From Halobacillus aidingensis (lineage in GTDB: Bacteria; Bacillota; Bacilli; Bacillales; Halobacillaceae), in contig NZ_FNIZ01000005.1 in the NCBI RefSeq assembly GCF_900104185.1, positions 1-64,000 on the forward strand: a DNA stretch of 64,000 bases, read 5' to 3'. Under the pieces are notes generated by a model. It had not been told where the DNA came from and searched no databases. It saw only the letters and a list, made by a program, of their open reading frames with translations. Both the position numbers and the translations under genes were made by a program. This document shows positions 24,246-32,121 of the stretch, one piece after another (within the stretch, counting starts at the first letter, position 1; the number at the start of each line of letters is the position of its first letter).

Positions 24246-24638
24246 ATGGACTTTTATTTAAAAGAAAACGGTGTACGCACGTCATTTGAGTACGGCCAAA
24301 TGAATATTTCTGGTGATGAGACGTTTGGTTTCCGCCCTTATCAGCTTATGGTTGCTTCCATTGCAGGTTGCAGCATCGGAGTTTTTAGAAAGATCCTGGA
24401 TAAGCAACGGACGGACTATGAGGATATTAAAGTGACGGCCGAGGTCGAGAGAAATCCTGATGAAGCCAATCGTATCGAAAAAATTTATCTTCATTATGTT
24501 ATTAAAGGGTATCATTTAAATCAGGATAAGTTGTTGAAGAATCTGGATATTTCACAGAAAAATTGTTCCATGGTTCAATCGGTTCAAAATAGTATAGAAG
24601 TAGAAGAAACGCTTGAGTGCATTCAACTAAGCAAGTAA
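24246..24638 (+). CDS. OsmC-family protein
   Basis: A 130-residue OsmC/YhfA-type protein with the two family cysteines: Cys42 in the helix PYQLMVASIAGCSIGVF and Cys107 in KNCSMVQSV. In OsmC and Ohr these form a thiol peroxidase site for organic hydroperoxides. This branch is shorter and less studied, so peroxidase activity is inference. ATG at 24246 with AAAGGAGTG upstream. Divergent from the MFS gene and followed by a terminator. Confidence 0.8.
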   Translation: MDFYLKENGVRTSFEYGQMNISGDETFGFRPYQLMVASIAGCSIGVFRKILDKQRTDYEDIKVTAEVERNPDEANRIEKIYLHYVIKGYHLNQDKLLKNLDISQKNCSMVQSVQNSIEVEETLECIQLSK

Positions 24639-24642
24639 AATG

Positions 24643-24682
24643 AAAGAGCCTTATCCTGAATTTGGATAAGCGCTCTTTTTTT
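24643..24682 (+). terminator. Terminator of the OsmC gene
   Basis: AAAGAGCCTTATCC pairs with GGATAAGCGCTCTTT, with one internal mismatch, followed by T residues. Confidence 0.85.
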
Positions 24683-24708
24683 GTGCTTTATCCTATTGCG
24701 CATAAGCT

Positions 24709-25320
24709 TCTTATTCTTGAAGACTAAGTTTCGAGATGTTTGTTGGAATTTGGGGGCTCCGGGAAACAGTTCGCTTTCCATGGGGCGGGCGGTGAGCCTC
24801 CTCAGGCTACGCCTTCCGGGGTCTCACCTGTCCCACACGTCCCATAGGAGTCTCACCGTTTCCCCCCGCCCCTTCATCATATAAGTGTCTCGAAACTGCT
24901 CTCAAAATAAGGAGCTTGCGAGCGTAATGGAAGATGGTGAGTACACTCTTAAAACAGGAGCACTTATATTCTGAAGATTGCTATAGAGCCTTTTTTTACT
25001 AGAACGCAGTTATTTTGGAAGATGCTCTTAATGTGTATGTGGGTTTGTTTTTCACACTCATCGAATGGGGGGGGGGGAAGCTGCGAGACTCCCGTGGGAG
25101 AAGGAGATAGGCGAGATCCCGCAGGACGTAGTCCGAGGAAGCTCGGCGCTCCCCCACAGGAAAGTGTTCAAATGCGGAATCGCCCTGCTTATGACGCGAG
25201 TGTCTGGGCGATGGAGCTAGACGAGTTGCTTCCCAACCACCCCTGACGCCCATATAGGCAACGAACCCCGCAAAACATCTTGAAACTGAGTCTTCAAGAA
25301 TACTGTCATATAGTTGAATA
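24709..25320. repeat. Composite inverted-repeat element, copy D, with nested insertion
   Basis: Termini GAAGACTAAGTTTCGAGATG and CATCTTGAAACTGAGTCTTC are inverted. The two GC-rich modules lie at about 24750-24880 and 25060-25250. The right module, where other copies read CACAGGAAAGCGAGT, is split by about 59 bases at 25164-25222. Beyond the right end is TATAGTTGAATAAA, matching edges of other copies. No gene is seen between the OsmC terminator and 25380. Confidence 0.87.
25164..25222. repeat. Short stem-loop repeat nested in copy D
   Basis: The insertion carries AATCGCCC and GGGCGAT arms around TGCTTATGACGCGAGTGTCT. Removing it restores the consensus module. The same core is seen in both arms of the repeat in the mreBH 3' region. 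Confidence 0.6.
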
Positions 25321-25379
25321 AATGTTGATATGCCAAAAATTATGTCTGGCGTTATATAAAGAATGAGGAGAGAGATGGA

Positions 25380-25991
25380 ATGAGGAATATTTTTATTAAA
25401 GCTTTCTTTTATCTGATAGGGTTAATCATCATTTCCCTTGGGATTACACTAACGATCAAATCAGATCTTGGTGCTGGTGCGTGGGATGCTGTGAATGTCG
25501 GCCTGTCTGAGACCATCGGTTTTACTGTGGGGAGCTGGGTCATTATTATCGGTGCTATGCTGATTTTTACAAACGCTATCATTGCGAAAGAAAAACCGGA
25601 TTTATTGGCTGTTATCACGATCTTTGTCATTGGACAATTCATTGATTTCTGGATGTTATCGGTTTTTGATACTTTCGGGCTCGCATCATTTTGGATTCAA
25701 TTGACGGTGCTGGTGGGTGGGATTGCCATTATTGCCTTTGGAGTTTCTTTATACTTACAACCGAAATTTTCTCTGAACCCCATCGATGGGTTCATGGTTG
25801 CTCTACAGAAGAGATTCGGTTTCAGTTTACGAACGGCAAAAACGTTGACGGAAGTCTTTGCTCTTGTGCTTGCTCTAGCACTAGGAGGGCCGATTGGAAT
25901 CGGTACCGTCATTATTATTGTCTTGATCGGACCATTCATTCAGTTTTTTGATGGGAAGGCGAACCACGTCATGAACAAGATGCTTTCGTGA
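25380..25991 (+). CDS. yczE: YczE-like integral membrane protein
   Basis: A 203-residue membrane protein with about five helices and the YczE/YyaS pattern: SLGITLTIKSDLGAGAWDAV, GQFIDFWML, and NPIDGFMVALQKRF. In B. subtilis yczE lies beside the surfactin operon and affects lipopeptide production, but the biochemical role is unknown. ATG at 25380 with GAGGAGAGAG upstream. It starts right after repeat copy D, so its promoter must lie in the 60 bases between or inside the repeat. Confidence 0.75.
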   Translation: MRNIFIKAFFYLIGLIIISLGITLTIKSDLGAGAWDAVNVGLSETIGFTVGSWVIIIGAMLIFTNAIIAKEKPDLLAVITIFVIGQFIDFWMLSVFDTFGLASFWIQLTVLVGGIAIIAFGVSLYLQPKFSLNPIDGFMVALQKRFGFSLRTAKTLTEVFALVLALALGGPIGIGTVIIIVLIGPFIQFFDGKANHVMNKMLS

Positions 25992-26053
25992 TTCCCTGTG
26001 TATAGTCTGGGCCATTTTTCACAAAATATAAAAAAAGAAAGGTGGCCCATGAT

Positions 26054-26848
26054 GTGAAAAGAAAATGGTTAGGACTGATCATATTTATTGGGATCTTCAT
26101 GTTCATCAGTGCTGGATCTATATCAGCTGAAAATAAGAAAGCAGAAAAAGAAAGTGCTATTCCGAACCATGTACTGAACATATCCAAAGACAATACGTAC
26201 CCGAATTCTACGGATGATCAAGAGTTGTTGGAAGCAGAAGAAATTACGAAAGAATTGATGGAAGATACGGATATTCGCGTGACGAACCCGCAATTGATTG
26301 AGATGTTGAATGAAACGTCATTGAAACCATCCCCGTTCGCCATTGGTTACAGAGGCGAGATTTTTTTAGGGAGATGGCCGCTTGCTTACGAATCCAAAGA
26401 AACAAATATCAATTGGGAATATCAGGAGATCAATACGAATGAATACAGCAACCATGGTGGAAAGCAAACAGAGAAGTTAAGTTATGTCCAGAAAGAAGAA
26501 AAGCAGATCAAAGGTGGTTTAACTTCAAGAATCAGTCACAGCGACCAAATGATGAAGCTTATTCTTCTGGAAGCACAAAAGAATACGAAACTTCCACTTT
26601 CCTTCAACACTGTCATTGGTAAAGGCACAAAGCAAAACAATACCTATGGTGTACCAACGAACAAAGTAGGAATTCTGCATGCTTATGCACCAGCTGTCAA
26701 TGAAAAAGGGGAAGTGACCTTTGGTGATGTGTACATTCAGCTTAAAGGTTCGAAAAAAACGTTGAACGTAAAGAACGTCACGCGGCAAGGAATCGGAGCA
26801 TGGATTCCGATCCAAGATCACGTGAGCTTTTCATTTGAAGTGAAATGA
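26054..26848 (+). CDS. yfkD: YfkD family secreted protein
   Basis: A 264-residue protein with a signal peptide (KRKWLGLIIFIGIFMFISAG, cleavage near SISA), so it is exported. Length and content fit the YfkD family (PSPFAIGYRGEIFLGRWPL, VGILHAYAPAVNEKGEV). Function unknown. A GTG at 26054, with AAAGGTGG eight bases upstream, is chosen over the GTG at 26042; it gives the 264 residues known for B. subtilis YfkD. Its last 31 bases overlap the end of the convergent yfkC. Confidence 0.82.
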   Translation: MKRKWLGLIIFIGIFMFISAGSISAENKKAEKESAIPNHVLNISKDNTYPNSTDDQELLEAEEITKELMEDTDIRVTNPQLIEMLNETSLKPSPFAIGYRGEIFLGRWPLAYESKETNINWEYQEINTNEYSNHGGKQTEKLSYVQKEEKQIKGGLTSRISHSDQMMKLILLEAQKNTKLPLSFNTVIGKGTKQNNTYGVPTNKVGILHAYAPAVNEKGEVTFGDVYIQLKGSKKTLNVKNVTRQGIGAWIPIQDHVSFSFEVK

Positions 26849-27696
26849 TGGTCCTCATGACCGGATGAATTCAATTCGACGCGCTGTTCTGCCATGAAGA
26901 TGTTGTTTTCAAACAATTCTTCAGCAAGAATGAGGCGCGTTTTTTTTGCTGCCGTCCAGTAGACTAAGTCATTGACCATACCAACAACTGTGTATTCATA
27001 TCCGCGGTGCTCATGGTTCAAAGACGACATGCCATACACTTGGAAAGGCTCATAAGGCTTATTCGTCAAATCTTTCTTCAAGTACTCATGCAATTCCTCA
27101 TTGAGACGCTCACAAGCTTTTTCTAAGACTTGATACGCTTGTTTCGGATCTTGATGAAAACTTGTCGTTACCTTCTCAATCACGCGCATATATTCAAAGT
27201 TATAGTTTTCAATCGTGTTGATCTGACCATTGCTTATGGTGAGTAACTTTCCACTCCATTGGCGTACCTTTAAGAACCGGAGGCCAATGTCCTCAACCGT
27301 CCCGTGGAAGGTGTTGTTGACGGAGATGAAGTCACCTTTATGGAGCTGCTTTTCATATAAAAGGAACAGGCCGGCAAAGAAGTCTTTGATCAGACTCTGT
27401 GCACCAAAACCTACAATAATACCGATGACTCCGGCTCCGGCAAGTAATTTTTCAATCGAAGTGAATTCATCAAGAACGATAAGAATGAACCCAATGAGTG
27501 CCACATAACTGATGATGGAATTGAGCATGGATTCTAGAGTGTTTTCTTTTCTTTCTTCAATGAAGTCCGTTTTCTTGAAAAACGTGTGAATGACTTTACG
27601 GAGAATGAGAACAACTACAAAAAGAATAGCTGCAATTAATAACAACCTGATAACGGCGTGTTCTTCCAGGTAAGCATTGAACTCGGCTAATGACAT
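26818..27696 (-). CDS. yfkC: MscS-family mechanosensitive channel YfkC
   Basis: A 292-residue small-conductance mechanosensitive channel. Two to three N-terminal helices lead into the pore helix GAGVIGIIVGFGAQSLIKDF and a beta domain (HKGDFISVNNTFHGTVEDIG). It should release solutes at hypo-osmotic shock, useful in fluctuating salinity. ATG at 27696 with AGGAGGAC upstream. The gene is convergent with yfkD, overlapping it by 31 bases with no terminator between them. Confidence 0.88.
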   Translation of the reverse strand: MSLAEFNAYLEEHAVIRLLLIAAILFVVVLILRKVIHTFFKKTDFIEERKENTLESMLNSIISYVALIGFILIVLDEFTSIEKLLAGAGVIGIIVGFGAQSLIKDFFAGLFLLYEKQLHKGDFISVNNTFHGTVEDIGLRFLKVRQWSGKLLTISNGQINTIENYNFEYMRVIEKVTTSFHQDPKQAYQVLEKACERLNEELHEYLKKDLTNKPYEPFQVYGMSSLNHEHRGYEYTVVGMVNDLVYWTAAKKTRLILAEELFENNIFMAEQRVELNSSGHEDHHFTSNEKLT

Positions 27697-27836
27697 GGAT
27701 TCGTCCTCCTATATGTTCTATCAAGCATTATAGCATTAGTGGTGGATGGATTTCTTCTTTGTGGACAGGCCCAGTGACATGTACTATGATGGACGTGGCC
27801 AAAACGTGAAAGTTTGCAGAAAAGAGGTGCAGAGGA

Positions 27837-27986
27837 ATGTCACAACAAGAACGGATTGAGGATCTGAAAGTGCGCCTGGCGGATTTTATGGGACGTATTG
27901 AAAAGTTAGACCCGGAAGAAACTTCTGTTGAAGATATCGATCGTCTTATTTCCATGTTGGAAGATCTTGAAAAGAACATGGAATAA
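27837..27986 (+). CDS. SE1561-family small protein (YfkK-like)
   Basis: A 49-residue, acidic, probably all-helical peptide (MSQQERIEDLKVRLADFMGR, then DPEETSVEDIDRLISMLEDLE). It belongs to the small SE1561 family found in staphylococci and bacilli. GAGGTGCAGAGGA precedes the ATG. Codons end in TAA at 27984-27986 and a terminator follows. The function is unknown. Confidence 0.75.
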   Translation: MSQQERIEDLKVRLADFMGRIEKLDPEETSVEDIDRLISMLEDLEKNME

Positions 27987-28001
27987 ACGGTTATCGTCAG
28001 A

Positions 28002-28037
28002 ATTGACTCTCAATTTTTTTGAGGGTTGATTTTTTTA
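28002..28037 (+). terminator. Terminator of the SE1561 gene
   Basis: ATTGACTCTCAA / TTGAGGGTTGAT pair through twelve positions including three wobbles, followed by seven T. Confidence 0.75.
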
Positions 28038-28097
28038 CGTTCGTGCTTTATCATGATAAATCGTTAATGCATGAAAAGAATGAGAGGAGAATGTTTT

Positions 28098-29405
28098 ATG
28101 GCATGGGCAGTTGTTGTCTCTGTCCTCGTAATGACAATCTTAAGTTTGTTACGTGTGAATGTCATTATCGCCATTCTTGCCGCAGGACTGACTGCAGGAC
28201 TCATGAACGGTGAGACCTTAGTGAGTTCATTAGAACTGCTTGTCGGCGGTATGGGCGAACAGGCGAGCGTGGCGCTTAGTTATATATTGTTAGGAGCATT
28301 TGCGGTAGCCATCAGTTATTCAGGGATCACCTCATTGCTGATTGGATATCTGCTTAGAGTTTTGAAGGATAAACGAACGATGATGGTACTTGTCATCGCA
28401 TTTGTTGCGAGCTTGTCCCAAAATGTTATCCCTGTACACATTGCTTTTATTCCTATCTTAATTCCACCATTACTGAAGTTGTTTGATGAAATGAAATTGG
28501 ACCGCCGGGCAGTAGCGGCAGCGTTGACCTTCGGTTTGAAAGCACCCTATGTCATGTTGCCGGTTGGTTTTGGATACATCTTCCATGAAACGATTCAATC
28601 TTCTATGAGCAGCAGTGGAATCGATCTTGGCATTGGTTCAATCGCCCAATCTTTGATTATTCCTGGTTCAGGTATGATTGTCGGTCTATTCATTGCTATT
28701 TTTGTTACGTATCGGAAAAAACGTGATTTGCCAGATGTGGCTACAGAAGGACAAGGGTTTGAAGTCAAGAAAGTGGAAACGGCTAAATTCAACCTTCAGC
28801 ATATTTGGACCATCGTCGCGATCGTTGTCACCTTAGTGATTCAAGCGGTATGGCAGAACCTTATTCTAGCTGCTCTTGCAGGAATTATCCTTATGTTTAT
28901 CTTCCGTGTAGTCCCTTATCACAAAGGAGACAAAGTAGTGAATGAAGGAATCGGAATGATGGGCTTCATCGCCTTTGTCATGTTAGTGGCTGCAGGTTAT
29001 GCAAACGTTTTGACAGAAACTGAGTCTGTATCAGCTCTTGTCGAAGTCAGTTCCGAATATCTTGGTGACAATCAGGCATTTATCGCATTCTTATTGTTAC
29101 TTGTCGGTTTAATCGTCACTATGGGAATAGGATCTTCTTTTGCGACCATTCCGATTTTAGCTGCACTTTTCGTGCCAATTTGTTTGTCAGCAGGGTTTTC
29201 ACCAATGGCAACTGCTGCTTTAATAGGAACCGCTGGAGCTTTAGGTGATGCTGGTTCTCCTGCATCTGATAGTACACTTGGACCGACTTCCGGTCTGAAT
29301 GCAGATGGAAAACACAATCACATTTGGGATACTTGTGTTCCGACATTCTTACACTTCAATATTCCACTGTTCATCTTCGGATGGGCGGCGTCCCTATTTT
29401 TATAA
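28098..29405 (+). CDS. Na+/H+ antiporter family membrane protein
   Basis: A 435-residue transporter with about eleven hydrophobic helices resembling the YuiF/NhaC-like group of the ion-transporter superfamily. Family landmarks are SLSQNVIPVHIAFIPILIPP and the C-terminal ALGDAGSPASDSTLGPTSGL. Sodium or proton exchange is the usual annotation, though some relatives carry organic acids. The ATG at 28098 is favoured because GAGGAGA lies 7 bases upstream; the frame opens earlier at 28071. Confidence 0.8.
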   Translation: MAWAVVVSVLVMTILSLLRVNVIIAILAAGLTAGLMNGETLVSSLELLVGGMGEQASVALSYILLGAFAVAISYSGITSLLIGYLLRVLKDKRTMMVLVIAFVASLSQNVIPVHIAFIPILIPPLLKLFDEMKLDRRAVAAALTFGLKAPYVMLPVGFGYIFHETIQSSMSSSGIDLGIGSIAQSLIIPGSGMIVGLFIAIFVTYRKKRDLPDVATEGQGFEVKKVETAKFNLQHIWTIVAIVVTLVIQAVWQNLILAALAGIILMFIFRVVPYHKGDKVVNEGIGMMGFIAFVMLVAAGYANVLTETESVSALVEVSSEYLGDNQAFIAFLLLLVGLIVTMGIGSSFATIPILAALFVPICLSAGFSPMATAALIGTAGALGDAGSPASDSTLGPTSGLNADGKHNHIWDTCVPTFLHFNIPLFIFGWAASLFL

Positions 29406-29441
29406 AAGGCATGTGGGTAATATTCCCACCTGCCTTTTTTT
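29404..29441 (+). terminator. Terminator of the antiporter gene
   Basis: AAAGGCATGTGGG and CCCACCTGCCTTT pair around TAATATT, with a T7 tract. Confidence 0.85.
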
Positions 29442-29489
29442 ATATTCAGTGTGTGTCCACACATACTAAGAAAAAAGTGAGTGGTACGT

Positions 29490-30269
29490 ATGTGGAAAAA
29501 AACATTCGCCGTTTTACTGGTGTTATTCCTTTTGATTTTGCCCAACCAGACATTGGCTGAAGGCTGGGGTTTCAGTAAGAAGAAAGATGGTTCCGTCCCT
29601 GATGTGGGTCGATACGGTCCTATGATTGAGAAGTATGATGGTTTTTATGCGGATCCTTCCGGTGACCCGGTTGTTTATTTGACTTTTGATAATGGCTATG
29701 AGCAAGGGTACACAGGGCAAGTGCTCGACGTATTGAAGGAAAAAGGTGTACCGGCCACTTTTTTTGTTACCGGTCATTATATTGAAAGTGCACCAGAACT
29801 ATTAAAGCGGATGGCGAAAGAAGGGCACTTAATTGGGAATCATTCCTGGAGCCATCCTGATTTTACAAAAGTATCGAAAGAGAAAATGAAGCAGGAGTTA
29901 GAAAGAGTAGACCAGGCTGTAAAAGAGTTGACGGATCAGGAAGTGATGACTTTCGTCCGTCCACCACGCGGAACCTTTAATGAGAAAACTCTAGAATGGG
30001 CAAAAGAATTTGGGTACACTCATGCGTTTTGGTCGCTTGCTTTTGTGGACTGGGAGACAGACAAACAACGGGGCTGGGAATATGCGTATAGAAGCGTCAT
30101 CGATCAAATTCACCCAGGTGCCGTCATCCTCCTACACACCGTCTCTCAAGATAATGCAGAAGCCTTGTCTCAACTTATTGATGAGCTTAGAAAAAGAGGG
30201 TACAGTTTTGGAAGTTTGAATGATCTTATGATCAAACAGATGGTTCCAGCGCCTGTTTGGGGACTCTGA
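29490..30269 (+). CDS. pdaA: Spore cortex deacetylase PdaA
   Basis: A 259-residue polysaccharide deacetylase (NodB fold) with an N-terminal signal peptide. Motifs are TFDNGYEQGYT, NHSWSHPDF (metal-binding His pair), RPPRGTFNEKT, WSLAFVDWETD and LLHTVSQDNAEAL. These match PdaA, which with CwlD makes muramic delta-lactam in spore cortex. It acts outside the membrane during sporulation, and its presence supports a spore-former. ATG at 29490 is taken; a GTG lies at 29481 and neither has a strong ribosome-binding site. Confidence 0.9.
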   Translation: MWKKTFAVLLVLFLLILPNQTLAEGWGFSKKKDGSVPDVGRYGPMIEKYDGFYADPSGDPVVYLTFDNGYEQGYTGQVLDVLKEKGVPATFFVTGHYIESAPELLKRMAKEGHLIGNHSWSHPDFTKVSKEKMKQELERVDQAVKELTDQEVMTFVRPPRGTFNEKTLEWAKEFGYTHAFWSLAFVDWETDKQRGWEYAYRSVIDQIHPGAVILLHTVSQDNAEALSQLIDELRKRGYSFGSLNDLMIKQMVPAPVWGL

Positions 30270-30273
30270 GTCC

Positions 30274-30304
30274 AAACCACTGCACATTCCGTGCAGTGGT
30301 TTTT
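30274..30304 (+). terminator. Terminator of pdaA
   Basis: A twelve-bp perfect stem, AAACCACTGCAC / GTGCAGTGGTTT, with a five-base loop and T run. Confidence 0.9.
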
Positions 30305-30340
30305 CATATTCATTAAGAATTAAATTTGATGTAGATAATA

Positions 30341-30898
30341 AGTTGTTGAAGAATATGGCAGGATTGTTGAAGACTCAGTTTCAAGATGTTTTCGGGATTC
30401 GTTGCCATGTTGAGCGTCAGGGGTGGCGGGGAAGCAACTCGCTTTCCTGTGGGGGAGCGCCGTGCTTCCTCGGGCTACCGCCCTGCGGGATCTCGCCTGT
30501 CTCCTTCTCCCACGGGAGTCTCGCAACTTTCCAACCACCCCATTCTGTAGGTGAGAAACGAACCCATAAACACAGTAGGAGCATCTTCCAAATCAACAGC
30601 TTTCTAGTTAAAAAGGGACTGTATAGCAAGCTTCAGAATATAAGTGCTCTTGTTTTAAGAGTGAATTCACCAACTTCTATTACGCTCGAAAGCTGCTTAT
30701 TTTGGGAGTAGTTTCGAGATACTTATATGGCAAAGGGGCGGAGGGGATGGCGAGACTCCTGCGGGAAAAAAGTGCATGGTGAGACCCCACAGGACACAGT
30801 CCGAGGAGGCTCACCGCGCTCCGCGGAAAGCGAGCTATCCCCCGCAGCCCCCATCCACTCACCAAAGTCTCGAAACTGAGTTTTCCACAATTGGGAGC
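30341..30898. repeat. Composite inverted-repeat element, copy E
   Basis: Termini are GCAGGATTGTTGAAGACTCA on the left and AAGTCTCGAAACTGAGTTTT on the right. The module order is reversed compared with copies C and G: the GGGGTGGCGGGGAAGC type is first (30420-30540) and the GCGGAGGGGATGGC type second (30735-30855). It occupies the gap between pdaA and the yfjP-like gene. Bases 30899-31083 hold no convincing gene. Confidence 0.88.
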
Positions 30899-31083
30899 AT
30901 ATATGAAATTGAATGAACGCTGAAAAGTTAAAGGAAACATTGAGGGTGGACATATGTATGTGGATGTAGAACAATGTTTGAAAAGGAATGAAGATGGAAA
31001 TGAGTAAAAGAGGATATTAGGGCATAGTTCCCATTCTTAACAAATAATAAACAAATCGTCCGACAAAAGGGAGGAAAAACAGT

Positions 31084-31953
31084 TTGTGGAAAGAAAAGTT
31101 TAAAGCAAACACTTTTTATGATTTTGATTACACATTGCTTCGATGGGCTTTTGATCCTCTAACCCGGCTAAACCGAGAAGAGCGTTGGGTGGATGTTCCA
31201 GTGAAGCTAGGAGGAAATCATCACATTGTCCGTGTCCAGGGACTCGGCACAACCGCTGATCCTTCTTTTGAAGTGTCGAGTGACAGTGAGGAAGATAAAG
31301 AAGCGTTGCTCTCCCACATATCTGATTTATTTCAATGGAATATAGATATAGAAAAAGTGCATCACCACTTCTTAGATACAAATTTAAAAACAATGTTTCA
31401 AGCACATCCAGGTACACCGATTGTGAAAGATTTTCATCTCTATGATTGTTTGATGAAAGTCATCATCCACCAGCAGTTGAATATGAAATTCGCTTATACG
31501 TTGAGTACTCGTTTCGTGGAAACGCTTGGGACAAAAAAAGACGGGGTATGGTTTTACCCAGATCCTGAAACTGTAGCCGATACCCCTTATGAAACGTTGA
31601 GAGAATTGCAATTCAGTCAGCGTAAAGCAGAATATGTTATTGATACATCGCGTTTGATTGTGGATGGGAAGCTGCATTTGGAAGCATTGGCGAATGAATC
31701 AGATGAGGAGATTATGAAGCAACTGGTTAAGGTTAGAGGGATCGGGCCTTGGACAGCAGAAAACTGGATGATGTTCGGTGTTGGTCGACCGAACCTTTTT
31801 CCAAAAGCCGATATTGGTATTCAAAATGCTTTGAAGTTTTATTTTGACTTGGAAACTAAGCCGACATACGAGCAAATGGAGCAGTGGAGTAAAGAATGGG
31901 AGCCTTATTTGAGTTATGCTTCCTTAACGCTCTGGAGAAGTATTGAAGGGTGA
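31084..31953 (+). CDS. yfjP: DNA-3-methyladenine glycosylase II family (YfjP/AlkA-like)
   Basis: A 289-residue base-excision repair glycosylase of the helix-hairpin-helix GPD superfamily. The hairpin is VKVRGIGPWTAENWMMFGVG and the catalytic Asp lies in FPKADIGIQ, near residues 216-245. It should remove alkylated purines from DNA. The start is a TTG at 31084 with GGGAGGAAAAAC upstream; no nearby ATG fits. Position after pdaA resembles the B. subtilis yfjS(pdaA)...yfjP order. Confidence 0.85.
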   Translation: MWKEKFKANTFYDFDYTLLRWAFDPLTRLNREERWVDVPVKLGGNHHIVRVQGLGTTADPSFEVSSDSEEDKEALLSHISDLFQWNIDIEKVHHHFLDTNLKTMFQAHPGTPIVKDFHLYDCLMKVIIHQQLNMKFAYTLSTRFVETLGTKKDGVWFYPDPETVADTPYETLRELQFSQRKAEYVIDTSRLIVDGKLHLEALANESDEEIMKQLVKVRGIGPWTAENWMMFGVGRPNLFPKADIGIQNALKFYFDLETKPTYEQMEQWSKEWEPYLSYASLTLWRSIEG

Positions 31954-32121
31954 AAACAAACAAGAAAATAGTCATAAACTTGTCTTCTGTCTCATAATTT
32001 GTAGTAAATAGAAAAATAATGGGTGAATTGTTTTGAAAATATTCAAAATTGTTCAGGCTTGCGTTATAATGATAACCGTACTGGAAAATATTGAACGGCT
32101 AAAAGGAAAGAGGTCTTAATA

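Noticed and set aside
30955-31008. 17-codon ATG frame after GAGGGTGG
   Set aside because: Too short to judge and without recognisable features; it could be real but nothing supports it.
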